Source: Adiantum capillus-veneris
Lineage: Eukaryota; Streptophyta; Polypodiopsida; Polypodiales; Pteridaceae
Length of the DNA stretch: 64,000 nt
Direction of reading: 5' to 3'
NCBI GenBank assembly: GCA_014529385.2
Contig: CM043970.1
Location: 44,606,279-44,670,278, forward strand
Part shown: piece after piece, positions 30,896-41,434 of the stretch
Layout: every line of letters starts with the position of its first letter
Position numbering within the stretch: the stretch's first letter is position 1
Made by a program: the position numbers and the translations under genes
The notes under the pieces: model-generated
The model's database searches: none
Told to the model about the DNA's origin: nothing
Seen by the model: only the letters and a program-made list of their open reading frames with translations

Positions 30896-31113
30896 CTGTG
30901 ATAGCCAAAAGTCCACAACATGCACTATGGTTGGTTAAAATATGAAGAATTTGATGGATTTCCCACAGCAGCTTTAACTTTTCAAGCCCAATTCATCCTA
31001 GTGTTAGAAGAATCCTTACAAAGAAACTTATAATACCCAAACACTCAATTTATGAAGTTTATTTAGCTCAGCTTGGCACTTGGATAGCAATACCTGAGAG
31101 ACGTATCACACAC

Positions 31114-31173
31114 CTCAAGCAAAAACCGTGCACGCCTGTAATATCCCAGTCCAGCCCACAATGCGTTCACCTC
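31114..31173 (-). CDS. MUTYH: MUTYH internal exon (20 codons)
   Basis: This minus-strand exon encodes 'EVNALWAGLGYYRRARFLLE', a signature of MutY/MUTYH (LWAGLGYYxRA lines the substrate pocket). The acceptor is ...CATCAG and the donor GTGTGT; length 60, phase 0 at both ends. The intron between this and exon 30773-30895 is 218 bases. The upstream exon with the VMLQQT block was not found in 31174-33700, so the preceding intron is long or the locus is broken. Confidence 0.88.
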
Positions 31174-32464
31174 CTGATGTAGAAATGATGCCACCTCTAT
31201 CAGACAAAGTGGTAAGAGACAATTACGTGATACATCATGCTCTCCCAAAATATGTTGTAGCCATACCAACAAAAGAATGTAGGACTGTGTACAAGAACTC
31301 ATTATAAACTCCTCCAGACACATTCACGAGTAACTCTAGTTATAATGGGTGGGTGTCCTTCCTCTCTAATGCATTGCCTGGATGGCAGTAACCATAAGCA
31401 CCATAAGTATGGTTGCATGAAAGCGTTTCAGGAATCTCTCAAAATATCAGAAACTGCCATTTGCAAAACAGTCTTCCTCCCAACCCCCTCTGGAAACAGT
31501 GGCACTTCAATCTACTAACTATCATGTAAATGATCAACTGCAAACCAAACTTCAACCTCTGGCCACATTTTATATAGATTATTTTCTGATTCCTTTGTGC
31601 TTCAAATGTATGGACACATTTTGGATCTAATGTTTTGCAATTCCTCTCATTGTTGATACTTGAAAATCAACAAACTTTAATTCATAGTCCACTTGCTTCA
31701 TCTTGTCACTTGTAATGCGTCTTGAAAATGGTACCGTTAATAGTTTAGGTGTTTTTTGTAACACTGTAGGAACCAAAAAAAGTGGTTACTTCAATGGTTC
31801 AACCAAAAGTCCAGAGCTATGGTGGATGAAATCTGTGAGGAGCCATAACCGTGAGATGACAAGATAGAGAGAGTAGAGAGAGCACACGATGCTGCAGATA
31901 GAATAGTCACTGATATTCTTTCATTCATTCTAAGCATCAGAATAGGATTTTTAAGCACATTCTTTGGTAGATATAGTAGATACTTGGTAGAAGCCCTCCA
32001 TCCCCACTTCCACTACATCCCCAAGTTTCTACATGCTCAAATTCAATCACAAGTTTGCGAATGTACCTTTGTCACCTCTATCATGTAATGGTAATTGATA
32101 ATCATCTATTTATTGCAGCCGACAGGTGGAAAAAGAGTTAGCAGCTAATGGATTATGCAAAAGGATATTACATTTATGCATATTTGATTATTCAAGTGCT
32201 CCTTATGCGCTTTGGCCATTTATGATCAACCGGCCAGTTTGTACTCACTTTGAGCATTCAAAAAGTCTATAAGTAAATACGTGCAAGAGGGAAATGCTCA
32301 CTCTTGCACCGGGGGAGATTGCACCCAGTGTCTGCGTTATTCTTCTCCTCTCCTCTCTTCTCTCTCGGCGTGCTGATGTAGCACTCCGCTCTAGGAGGTG
32401 CACCTGCACGTGCTCTCTCGCTCTCTGTCTATCTCTGTTCACGTATGATTCAGTTATGTGCTAC
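31174..32464. other. AT-rich sequence upstream of the MUTYH exons
   Basis: No recognisable gene or transposon. It may be a large MUTYH intron. A CT-rich patch lies at 32335-32440. Confidence 0.45.
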
Positions 32465-32474
32465 GGGATTCATC

Positions 32475-32664
32475 AATGTTGGACCAGTCCATACATGCTG
32501 ATCTGTACAATACGGCACGTCCGTACTATACACGGATATTTACTGGTTTTTTACAAAATTACGTATTTTTACGTACATAAGTAAATTTATCCATACGGAA
32601 CGATGTACAGTACATACAGATACGTATCGTACATTACGTATGGTACCACCTTGGCACCCACTCC
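32475..32664. mobile_element. Putative small hAT-2-related MITE
   Basis: About 190 bases rich in GTACG/CGTAC, flanked by the direct repeat GATTCATCAA (32467-32476 and 32665-32674). Near the right end, CGTATGGTACCACCTTGG read on the minus strand resembles the left end of hAT 2 (CAAGGTGG...TACG). Inverted termini are poor and the CAAGG end sits about 10 bases inside the direct repeat, so the exact borders are uncertain. Confidence 0.45.
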
Positions 32665-32674
32665 GATTCATCAA

Positions 32675-33714
32675 GTATACAGATTTGTCGGTTTTATGGC
32701 TTGCAAGTATATTGTTTTTAGTGTTTTGTAGGGCTCTCCGCGCTCCCATTCGTAGTAGCAGTAGTATCAGAGCATTGCTACGCTCTTGGCTACGCAATAA
32801 TTATGGAAAACGATGAATCTCGTAAACGAGCAATGATAGCTAAGTATTATTTATTTATTTACTCGCTTGAAATCTTGAGGCTAGGTCTCGTCGGCGCGGC
32901 GAGAGAGGAAAGAGGAGAATGAGACAATCATTGGGTCTCGTCCCTTTTATGGACTGTTTACGCTTAACTCATTTAATTTGATTGATTTGAGAGTGATTAA
33001 TCGTTAAATGTAACTCTTTGAAGTGTATCATAGAGAAATTAAGCGCTTATAGTGGATACATGCTAGAAATAACTTTAATCAAGTAGATATAAGAATTAGC
33101 AAGTCAACTTTCAATTGCAATTCGGATAATAGATACATGGATTGCCATACTAGGTAGAAAGTCAAGAAAGGGAGAAGCTTACAACGAGTGCAACAATACG
33201 AATAAGAAGTAGAGGAGTTGTAAAGGGCATAGAGGAAGAAGAAGAATCATAGAGGTTCTATTTTTTTTCCATTGTCGTAGGAACTATTCGACATAGTTGT
33301 GCATAGTGCGAACAGATCCAACGTGACAGTACTATCGTGGGAACCACCTCACAGGAGGGCTAATTTTTAATTTAATCCACTATCTCATTGCCCTATATCT
33401 CGTCTGCATTCATCATCATCGCCACTACAATGGTCATCACCATCACCACTGTCCGAAGACCCAGCTTGTCGCCATGGTCACCAACCAAAGGATGCCAACC
33501 AGTCGGTACATGCATCTACCCACACACACTGTAAAGCATGCACCGCCCTGATTAGCAATGACGAACAATCTCGGCCATCCATCAGCATGCATAAGCTATT
33601 GGTGTAATTGCATGCAAAGGAATGAAAACAGAGGTCCTCCCTCTCTTTCTCTATCTCCTACGCTGCGCATGAGTGGTAGCTTTCTCTCTCTCTCTGGCCT
33701 CAGCCCTCATCCAT

Positions 33715-33718
<4 letters not shown>
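32675..33718. other. Unassigned AT-rich sequence
   Basis: I see no coding block or known repeat. A short GC-rich hairpin (TCTCGTCGGCGCGGCGAGA, about 32887-32905) and ordinary microsatellite seeds are the only structures. Confidence 0.45.

Positions 33719-33763
<45 letters not shown>
33719..33763. repeat. (CT)n microsatellite
   Basis: About 45 bases of pure CT repeat. Confidence 0.97.
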
Positions 33764-33767
<4 letters not shown>

Positions 33768-33957
33768 TCAACCACCCCGGCCCACTTCTCACCAGGTGGA
33801 CAGACAGGTTTTTCCCCATGACCCCAATCACTTCATGGCGGCCTCACGCGACTGCACTACCAGTATTGGGGTATTATTTTATTTCTTGGATCATTTCCGC
33901 TCCAACTACTACAAGTCGCTCACCCATATACACACAACCCAGCCATCGGATGTCTAA

Positions 33958-33960
<3 letters not shown>

Positions 33961-34048
<88 letters not shown>
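33961..34048. repeat. (TC)44 microsatellite abutting a LINE fragment
   Basis: 88 bases of pure TC repeat, the longest in the window. The minus-strand LINE ORF1 fragment starts directly at its right edge. Confidence 0.97.
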
Positions 34049-34052
<4 letters not shown>

Positions 34053-34176
34053 GCCTTGTGTCTTCTTCCCCACCCTCCATGCCTTTGTATGAGTAGCCTC
34101 CCATCATGCGGAGAAGTTCTTCAACTTCCCCTTCCACCTCATCTCGGTCTTTTAGACCGGTTACTCTTATATGCAA
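34049..34176 (-). mobile_element. Family II LINE ORF1, 3' piece of split minus-strand copy
   Basis: The minus strand matches the plus-strand LINE at about 44864-44983, e.g. 'IRVTGLKDRDEVEGEVEELL' and 'RMMGG'. It ends at 34049 where the (CT)n array begins and is separated from 40194-40756 by chromovirus copy 2. Confidence 0.88.
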
Positions 34177-34718
34177 TGTCACAAAGTGATGACGTGGCGG
34201 ACAGCAGAAACCCTAAAATTCCTGCAAACCCTAATTTCTGCCAGAAACCCTAATTTCCAGAAATCGCGGAGACGGATTATTTTTTTTTTTAAATTTTATT
34301 TTTTTTTTTTTTGGAAAATGATGAGCGACGCGAATTTTGCTTTTGCTTTTTTTTTTATAAAAAAAAGAGAAAAGACTCTCTAAGAGAGAGAGAGAATTGA
34401 TGCTTTTGATTTTAAAAGCTTTTGGGGCTCTACTTTTGGGCATCCCTTGTAACCTTTAAATTAGTGGTGAGGGCCTCACTTCTCAGAGCATCTGGACGCA
34501 GAGTCTGAGAGTGAAACCCTAACCGCTCTCTTGTACTTTGATGATTGATTAATATAAAAAGAAATACCGAAAGGGGCGCCAGTCTTTGGGGCCAATATCT
34601 CTAGGCACGGAACTCCGCCGGGCCAGTGCAAATCTATTGTGATCTGTGAATTGTTTTGAAGTGGTTATTTGGTGCTGTCGCGGTTGATTCTTGACTTGGA
34701 GTGTCCAAGTCTGTTACA
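34177..34718 (+). repeat. 5' LTR of chromovirus copy 2
   Basis: 542 bases. U3 opens TGTCACAAAGTGATGACGTGG, with three AAACCCTAA-type motifs (34205-34255) where the partner LTR has four. A TATAAAAAAA segment is near 34356. It differs from 39627-40193 by one lost repeat unit, one lost GGGGCTCTGCTTTT unit and a handful of substitutions. Confidence 0.93.
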
Positions 34719-34719
34719 G

Positions 34720-34731
34720 TGGTATCAGAGC
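34720..34731 (+). other. Primer binding site of chromovirus copy 2
   Basis: TGGTATCAGAGC, one base after the 5' LTR. Complementary to plant initiator tRNA-Met. Confidence 0.92.
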
Positions 34732-34791
34732 CCGGCCGATTTCTCTTCTACGGGAAATCCGATCCCCGAATATTTTTTTTCCGCGGCACCT

Positions 34792-36620
34792 ATGGCTTCA
34801 GGCAATGATCAGTCGACTCCCACTGCATCTGGAGATGCGGGCTTGGATCACAACGAAGATTCAGGCAGAGAGTATGGCCCGCCTTGGCCTACTTAGGCGG
34901 AGCGGCGAGAGATAGAGCGTCGCCAGTTGATCAGCGATGCAGCAAAGATGATGCTCAATTTTGCCAAGGACCCGAAGATGGCAAAATATATGAACCAGAC
35001 CTCTTTGGAAGAGGTACAGATGGAGTGGCAGAGAACCACAACACCACTCCCGAAACCCGCTCTCAAGAAACCTTCTGTCTCCAAGAAATATACGGAGAAG
35101 GAACTGGAGAACGTGGTTGATGCACGGATTGCTCAGCTTTTTGACACGCAAAAGAAAGCCAAAAAGCACGGCAAAAAGCAAAAGAAAGGCACTGACTTTC
35201 CGAGATATTTAGGTCGTCGGTCGACATTTGACAAGGCAAAGAAATTGAAGAAGCGCGTCAAGTTTGAAGACCTACCCAGTTCTTCTTCTTCTTCTTCTGA
35301 CAGTTCTTCTAGCTCCTCGGATTCGAGCGAAGAAGACAAAAAAGGTAAAAAGCGAAGCAAGAAGCAACGCTTTGGAAAGGGCAAGGCAAAGAAGGCTAAA
35401 TCTCGCCCAAAGACTGACAGTTCTACTGAGGACTCGTCTACAGACAGCTCAAATTCCGATGACGGAAAGTTTTATGCGAACAAGAAGAATTTTTACAAAG
35501 CCAACCAGTATGACTTTCTCGAAGATAACAGCAAGAAAGTCCGAGAGTTTAAGGAAGGTGGCCACTCGATCAAGTTTGATACTTTTCAGGATACTCAGAT
35601 GCTTCGAAGGCTTTGTCTCTTATACAGCAGTTTGACATCGCTTTCGCGGGAGGACGCTATTCAGAGCACTCCAAGATTCGGAGAGCTGCCTCTTACTCTG
35701 AGGGGAATGCTCGTACTTGGTGGTCCACGCTTCTATTAAGCAAGACTGTGCCAGTTACATGGCTGAAATTCAAGAGGCTTTTTATTTCTTCTTGGTTGAC
35801 TCAAGAGTTTGAGCGAGATATACGAGCTGCTTGGAACCATCTCCGGATGACCAAGAGCGATACAGTGAATTCTTATTGTGAAAGATTCTGGAGCTCTTTT
35901 CTACCCGCCTCTTCATTCAAGAAGATCTCGTTCAGAGAACAAATTGAGCGGTTTACCTTGGGTCTACCTACAGAGATCCGAGATCACTGCTTGGAACAGA
36001 AGTCAGCTTCTATTCAGGAGTTGATGAGTCAGGCGAAGCGGGGCTTTGCCATTCACTCTGGCAGTCTGGCCTACCCCACAGATGAGGCCATGACACAACG
36101 AGCCAAACAGACTTCTGGGAATGAAAGTAGAATGAAAAAGAGCAACCCAGAGAAAAAAAAAGGGATGCACGACCCAAGCTTACTCCTGAGGAGAGAGCTC
36201 GCTTCATCAGAGAGGGGAAGTGCTTTCGATGCGGGAAACATGGACATATTTCCGCAAAGTGCCCTGATAAGGCACAGAAAGAAAAGAATGATAAAGACGA
36301 CGACAGGTCTGAGAGTTCGAGAGCAGCTGAGGAATGTGGCAGAAAAGGCAGATAGAAAAGTAGAACTGGTACCACATGGCGTGGGACTTGCACCGAATCA
36401 AATGAATGAAAGTACAAACTTTGCCGCTTTTTTTTGGGGCAAAGTGAAGGATCAAGAAGCTCTTTTGAAGGAGCCAAGGCCAACTTCTTTTCACTTGGAA
36501 TTGGCGGCTCGATTTGGAACTGCGCCCGACAGACTGACGCCACAGGCGGAGGTAGTTCAACTGGCACCCGGATGGGATGTTGCCATTACACCGAGCATTG
36601 GCAAACTTCGTTTGCAATGA
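34792..36620 (+). pseudogene. gag, chromovirus copy 2 (stop and frameshifts)
   Basis: Start ATG at 34792 (MASGNDQ). An in-frame TAG at 34894 interrupts codon 35, and the same frame is then open to 35739 through the Lys-rich and serine-run part. The capsid domain lies in another frame, 35613-36620, with the same crossover point as copy 1. The CCHC knuckle 'CFRCGKHGHISAKC' is encoded at about 36217-36258 in a frame reached by a -1 shift at the A9 run (about 36153-36161). The protease-like end of this frame matches copy 1. Confidence 0.85.
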
Positions 36621-36867
36621 CAGGGGTGTTCAGGGCACGCGAGTGACGTTCTACTTGGGATCCCTTAGTACCACAAGAACTACGCTCTGGTTGACTACCG
36701 GGCCGAGAAAGCGACTTTGATAAATGAAGGGCTTAGAGATTGTACTTGATGAACTTCAATTTTCTTACTCATTCTTTTGGGAGAACTGAACGATGGATAA
36801 AGGTTGAAAATGTTTTGACCTGAAGAAAAGAACGCCAAGATTTTTTTTTTCTCCACGCTCATGCCAA

Positions 36868-38392
36868 TTGCTTTTGAGAGGGCCTGAAGATCATACCATT
36901 GATCTGATATCTGGAAGCACGCCAGTCTTTCAGGCATTACGAGATCACACATTAGTGATTAATGCTACGAAAAGTGAATTTTTCCTACCAGAGATACATT
37001 TTTTGGGACGCATTGTGTCAACAGCAGGAGTGCAAATGAACCCGGCTAAGATAGAGACTATCCGTGATTGGCCCGATTTGAGGAATGTCCATGAAGTTAG
37101 AAGCTTCTTGGGACTGTGTTCGTACTACAGGCGGTTTATACGAAAGTTTGCAGAGGTTGCTTCCCATTTGCATACCTTGACACAGAAAGGAGTACTTTTT
37201 TTCGTGGGGACCCACAGAGGTGACTGCCTTTCGGACATTGAAAGAGAAATTGACTACGAGACCTATTTTGACTTTGCCGGAATTGCAGAAGTCATTTGAA
37301 GTATATTGTGATGCTTGTGGTCGTAGTCTAGGTGCGGTCTTGATGCAAGAAGGCCATGTCATAGCTTACGAGAGTCGTTTGTTCTCTAGGCCGGAGATGA
37401 CAGCACAGATTTATGAGAAAGAGCTTTTGGCGGTTATCCATGCTCTTACTCAGTGGAGGCATTACCTACTCGGAGCGGATTTCACTGTCTTTACAGACCA
37501 TCAGAGTTGGTGCTACTTCTTGTCACAGAAGCAGCTTCCGGAAAAGCAGATGCGGTGGGTGAACATCTTGTCACAGTTCCACTTCCAGATTGTCCATGTG
37601 CAGGGACAGAAGAATGTGGTGGCAAATGCTTTGTCTCGAAAACCGTTGGTTCTGGCTATTTCCACGATACATCATAGGAGCTTCGAGGATATGGTCGATC
37701 AGTGTGCCACAGATACAGATTTTGCAGATATTTTCACACGGATACGGGATGGGGAGACAGTAGCTGGATACTCCCTTCGGGAAGGCTACTTGATGAAAAA
37801 GACTATGTTGTGTGTTACACAGCCGTTGAGGGAAAAGGTTATGACTGATTGCCACTGTCCACCTTTTACGGGTCACCGCGGCATTGCTACCACCATGAAA
37901 GGGGTAGAGAGAGATTTCTTTTGGCGGAGACTGAAGAAGGATGTGGAAGAGTTTGTGCGCAGTTGCTTGGTATGCCAGAAGGTCAAGTTTGACAGGCATA
38001 AGGCACAGGGATTGTTACAGCCTTTACCCATACCCACCCGCCCCTCGGAAAATATTGAAATGGATTTCATTTTTTTGATCTCCCAAGAATACAGAATGAT
38101 CACGATGATTTTCAGATTACATGGCACGCCTGAGACGATTGTCTCCGACAGAGACCCCAGATTTATGAGTTTGTTTTGGAAGGCAATTTGGGAGAACATT
38201 GGCACGCGGTTGCAGTTCTCGTCATCGTTCCACTTGCAGACTGACGGGCAATCTGAGATTGTCAATTCAGTGATTTTAGATTTATTGAAGTCTTGTATCT
38301 CGCATCAGAAGACTCAATGGGAAAAGAACTTACCTTTGGTGGAATTTGCCTACAATAACACGATACACTCTTCGACGGGGAAGACGCCATGA
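36868..38392 (+). pseudogene. pol remnant of chromovirus copy 2 (RT-deleted; RNase H, integrase)
   Basis: 36868-37299 joins the pre-RT segment 'HTIDLISGSTP' directly to the post-palm segment 'VFQALRDHTLVINATKSEFF', so motifs A to C of RT are gone. 37220-38392 (390 codons) encodes RNase H ('EVYCDACGRSLGAVLMQEG', 'EKELLAVIHAL', 'VFTDHQS'), the HHCC finger ('HCPPFTGH' to 'SCLVC') and the shortened integrase core with 'IVSDRDPRF' and 'LQTDGQSEIVN'. The core lacks the stretch between the first Asp and 'RLHG', and the frame ends in TGA at the 'TGKTP' position, exactly as in copy 1. Confidence 0.87.
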
Positions 38393-38720
38393 GAGATTGT
38401 TGAAACTGCTGCGAAGGTTCCATCCTTCCTGAGCACGAAAGATTAGAAATTTGAAGCGGATGAATATTCGCGAGATTTGGATACGGCTTTTGCCAAGGTT
38501 CACGAGACTTTACAGAAGTCTCAAGAACGACAGAAAAAGGCAGCGGATCGCCATCGTCGCGACTGGAAACTGAAGGAGGATGATTGGGTGCTCTTACTTT
38601 TGAGAAGGCACGCCTAAGAAAAAAAAAAGGGAAAGGAGAGGCTTTTTCCAAAGCTTAGTATGTGAGTGATACTACGGACCTTTCCAGATTACTGACAAGA
38701 TAAATGATGTCTCCTTCCGA

Positions 38721-39020
38721 TTGGACCTGCCAGATACTTGGAGGATTCATAATGCATTGCATGTGAGTCTCTTGAACCCTGTTAAGGGTGATGTGCCTGA
38801 TGATGGGGAGCCTGATGAGCAACCCGAAGTGGAAGAAAACGAGGAGATCCTTGTTCCTGAACAGATTTTGGCACATAATGATACGAAGAAAGGTAAAGTC
38901 CGAAGGCGGTTCTTGGTTAAGTTCAAGAACTTTCCTGCATTTGATGCGAAGTGGATGGAGGAGGAGGACCTAGCAGATACTCCTCGGATTGTGAAACTTT
39001 ACCTCGATGTTTTGGTTTAG
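38721..39020 (+). pseudogene. Integrase chromodomain, chromovirus copy 2
   Basis: 99 codons, one residue different from copy 1: 'EEILVPEQILAH', 'FLVKFKNFPAFDAKWMEEED'. The reading frame is intact but disconnected from the integrase core by a stop and frameshift at about 38390-38640. Confidence 0.82.
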
Positions 39021-39626
39021 CATAGTCTACTCCAAACGGAACCCAGAAACTCAGCTTGGCCGAAGATCTGGTGCAGTGGGATGCACAAGAGGGGAGTCGC
39101 TCCACTCCTTTGTCAACAGATGCCTCGATTTTGATACTAAAGTCACTGATGTCTCTTTGAGCTTCAGGGATACTGAGAGCTGACAGTATTCTGCTGGATG
39201 ACTTTATGAAATGGAATTCCTGATTATGATACTGATTTGTTCTTGACTTCTTGTGAGTGTAGGAACTGATAGCCGAAACGACTGCAGCATTTTGGTCTGA
39301 TTGATCTCGAATAGACATGGTTGCAATAGGGGTTAGTCAATCGGACATCGATGAGGTCCTGTTTGGACCTAGATGTGATTGCTAGCTACATTGCCGATAA
39401 ATCATGGTCTAAGATCCGAATGAATGTTGAATGTCATGTGATGTCCTGTGATGTCGTGTGATGTCCTGTGATGTCGTGTGATGTGACTGTCGAATTTGTA
39501 CATGTGCTAGATGTGTGTTCCTAGTACGTAGGTACTAACAGTCAGTGTCTGCTAAGACGGTTTATGGCTTTTGTCAGTTTTGCAGACGTAATCGCGGTCG
39601 ATTACAATGCTTTCAAGAGGGGGGTA

Positions 39627-40193
39627 TGTCACAAAGTGATGACGTGGCGGACAGCAAAAACCCTAATTTCTGCCAGAAACCCTAAAATTCCTGCAAACCC
39701 TAATTTCTGCCAAAAACCCTAATTTCCGGAAATCGCGGAGGCGGATTATTAAAATTTTATTTTTATTTTTTTTGGAAAATGATGAGCGACGCGAATTTTG
39801 CTTTTGCTTTTTTTTTTATAAAAAAAAGAGAAAAGACTCTCTAAGAGAGAGAGAGAACTGATGCTTTTGATTTTAAAAGCTTTTGGGGCTCTGCTTTTGG
39901 GGCTCTGCTTTTGGGCATCCCTTGTAACCTTTAAATTAGTGGTGAGGGCCTCACTTCTCAGAGCATCTGGACGCAGAGTCTGAGAGTGAAACCCTAACCG
40001 CTCTCTTGTACTTTGATGATTGATTAATATAAAAAGAAATACCGAAAGGGGCGCCAGTCTTTGGGGCCAATATCTCTAGGCACGGAACTCCGCCGGGCCA
40101 GTGCAAATCTATTGTGATCTGTGAATTGTTTTGAAGTGGTTATTTAGTGCTGTCGCGGTTGATTCTTGACTTGGAGTGTCCAAGTCTGTTACA
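39627..40193 (+). repeat. 3' LTR of chromovirus copy 2
   Basis: 567 bases, preceded by the tract AAGAGGGGGGTA (39615-39626). Four telo-box-like AAACCCTAA motifs near the start. It ends TCTGTTACA at 40193, followed by the TSD. Confidence 0.93.
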
Positions 40194-40756
40194 TGCAAAG
40201 CTCTAGTTTTCCTTCGTTGTTCTTCCTCTAGAGTCATGTTGATGATTGTAGGAGTGGGGACAGATGTGGTTTCTTTCCCTTTGCCTTTCTTAACGACTTC
40301 TATCCACTTCTCGGCCTCATCCGCCTTCTTTTGCGTCTTCGTGATCACATCCATCCACGAAGACGTCTTTACCATCTTTTGTTTCTCCTCCTCTTTGATC
40401 ATCCGTACCTGCTCTTTGATGACCTTGATTTCCTCTACTACCGAAGGCTGGAATTCCCCCTCCTCTAGTCCACTGCTCGCTCTATCAGCAAGTTCTCGCT
40501 TGAGAGCTGAGACCTCTTCTTTAAGTGCCTTAAGTGCTTGTAGCTCTACGTGCAGGTCTTCTTTCTCTTTCTTCCACTGCGCACCTTCGTTGAGAAACAT
40601 TTGAAGAAGGTTGGCCTTTTCTTTCCACCATCCCTCCATATCTGCTTTCCAGTCTTTCATCTCCTTCTCCATTTGTGTAATCCTCTTGTTTGTAAGCACA
40701 AAGGTTGCCTTCGGATGGGGCTTACATACCGGCGAAGCAGTCATGACCTCCATCAA
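40194..40756 (-). pseudogene. Family II LINE ORF1, coiled-coil part (minus-strand copy)
   Basis: The minus-strand frame from about 40756 encodes a highly charged coiled coil rich in K/E/Q, with 'RITQMEKEMKDWKADMEGWW' and 'FLNEGAQWKKEKEDLHVELQ', up to 'RRKTRALH', where chromovirus copy 2 interrupts it. It remains open over about 190 codons and is closely similar to the plus-strand copy at 44219-44860. ORF1 of such LINEs binds RNA as a trimer (family knowledge for L1-like ORF1p). The 5' end of the copy is truncated near 40756. Confidence 0.82.
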
Positions 40757-41379
40757 AAATAAAAATACAAATGCGCTTCTGCCAAGTCAACCCACTATGT
40801 CCACATCACACACACCTCCCTGTCCCGCATAATGCATACATGTGTGTTCCCCATATCAATCGTACATTTTTGAGATTTTCCTTTTCTGCAAATTTCTGTA
40901 AATGCTGAAATTTATGTAATTGTGAAATTCTGCAATTTTGAAATTTCCCTGCAGGTCTGCAACTCGTGAAAAGTGTAAATGTAAATTCTGTATTTTCTAA
41001 TTCTGCAGGTCTGAGTAAATGAGTAAATTTTGCAGGTCTAAAAAAATTTTCGAAATTTTTTTTGTCAGGTGGCACTGCCCGCTATCTGCCCTGTAATGCA
41101 CTTGTGGGCTTTGGGAGGGGGCGGGGGGCGCTGTCCAGCCACCAGTAGGGGGGGGGGGGAGGGGGGCGGGGTACTGTCACAACAGGCACAGTCCAGCTGC
41201 TAAGATAGTAAGCGCGCTGCTGCCTGCTGAGAGAGAGAGCGTGTGGGGCTGAGTGGGCTGCGTGGGCAGCGCTCAACAAAGCAGTAGGTGGCGTGGGCAA
41301 CGCTCAACAGGGTGAGGCAATCCAGCGTGAGGCAGTCCAACGTGAGAGAGAGCTGGTGAAGTTCCACGCGATGGCAGTC

Positions 41380-41380
<1 letters not shown>
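40757..41380. other. Unassigned sequence with A/T-rich and G-rich patches
   Basis: 40860-41060 repeats words such as TGCAGGTCT, GTAAATTCTG and GAAATTT. 41110-41175 holds G-runs (GGGGGCGGGG, GGGGGGGGGGAGG). No coding block recognised. Confidence 0.45.

Positions 41381-41430
<50 letters not shown>
41381..41430. repeat. (AG)25 microsatellite at a LINE 5' junction
   Basis: 50 bases of pure AG repeat, directly joined to the first base of the truncated LINE at 41431. Confidence 0.97.

Positions 41431-41434
<4 letters not shown>

Larger units (their letters stand above)
34177..40193 (+). mobile_element. Ty3/gypsy chromovirus copy 2, complete ends, RT deleted
   Basis: A 6017-bp element with LTRs at 34177-34718 and 39627-40193, TSD TGCAA at 34172-34176 and 40194-40198, primer site at 34720-34731 and polypurine tract at 39615-39626. 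It is nearly identical to copy 1 over gag, RNase H, integrase and UTRs but lacks about 520 bases containing the RT palm. It inserted in LINE ORF1 on the minus strand, which joins cleanly when the element is removed. Shares several coding lesions with copy 1. Confidence 0.95.

Noticed and set aside
32765-32790. GTATCAGAGCATTG resembling a copia primer site followed by an ATG
   Set aside because: No LTR end (TG...CA) precedes it and no gag-like translation follows. One short match is not enough.
33558-34182. Long Ser-Leu or Glu-Arg repeat ORFs over CT arrays
   Set aside because: They arise from (CT)n/(GA)n translation in all frames and include no domain. Same for arrays at 41381, 43416, 48986 and 50852.
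40860-41060. TGCAGGTCT / GTAAAT words as a satellite
   Set aside because: Words recur irregularly without a fixed period.
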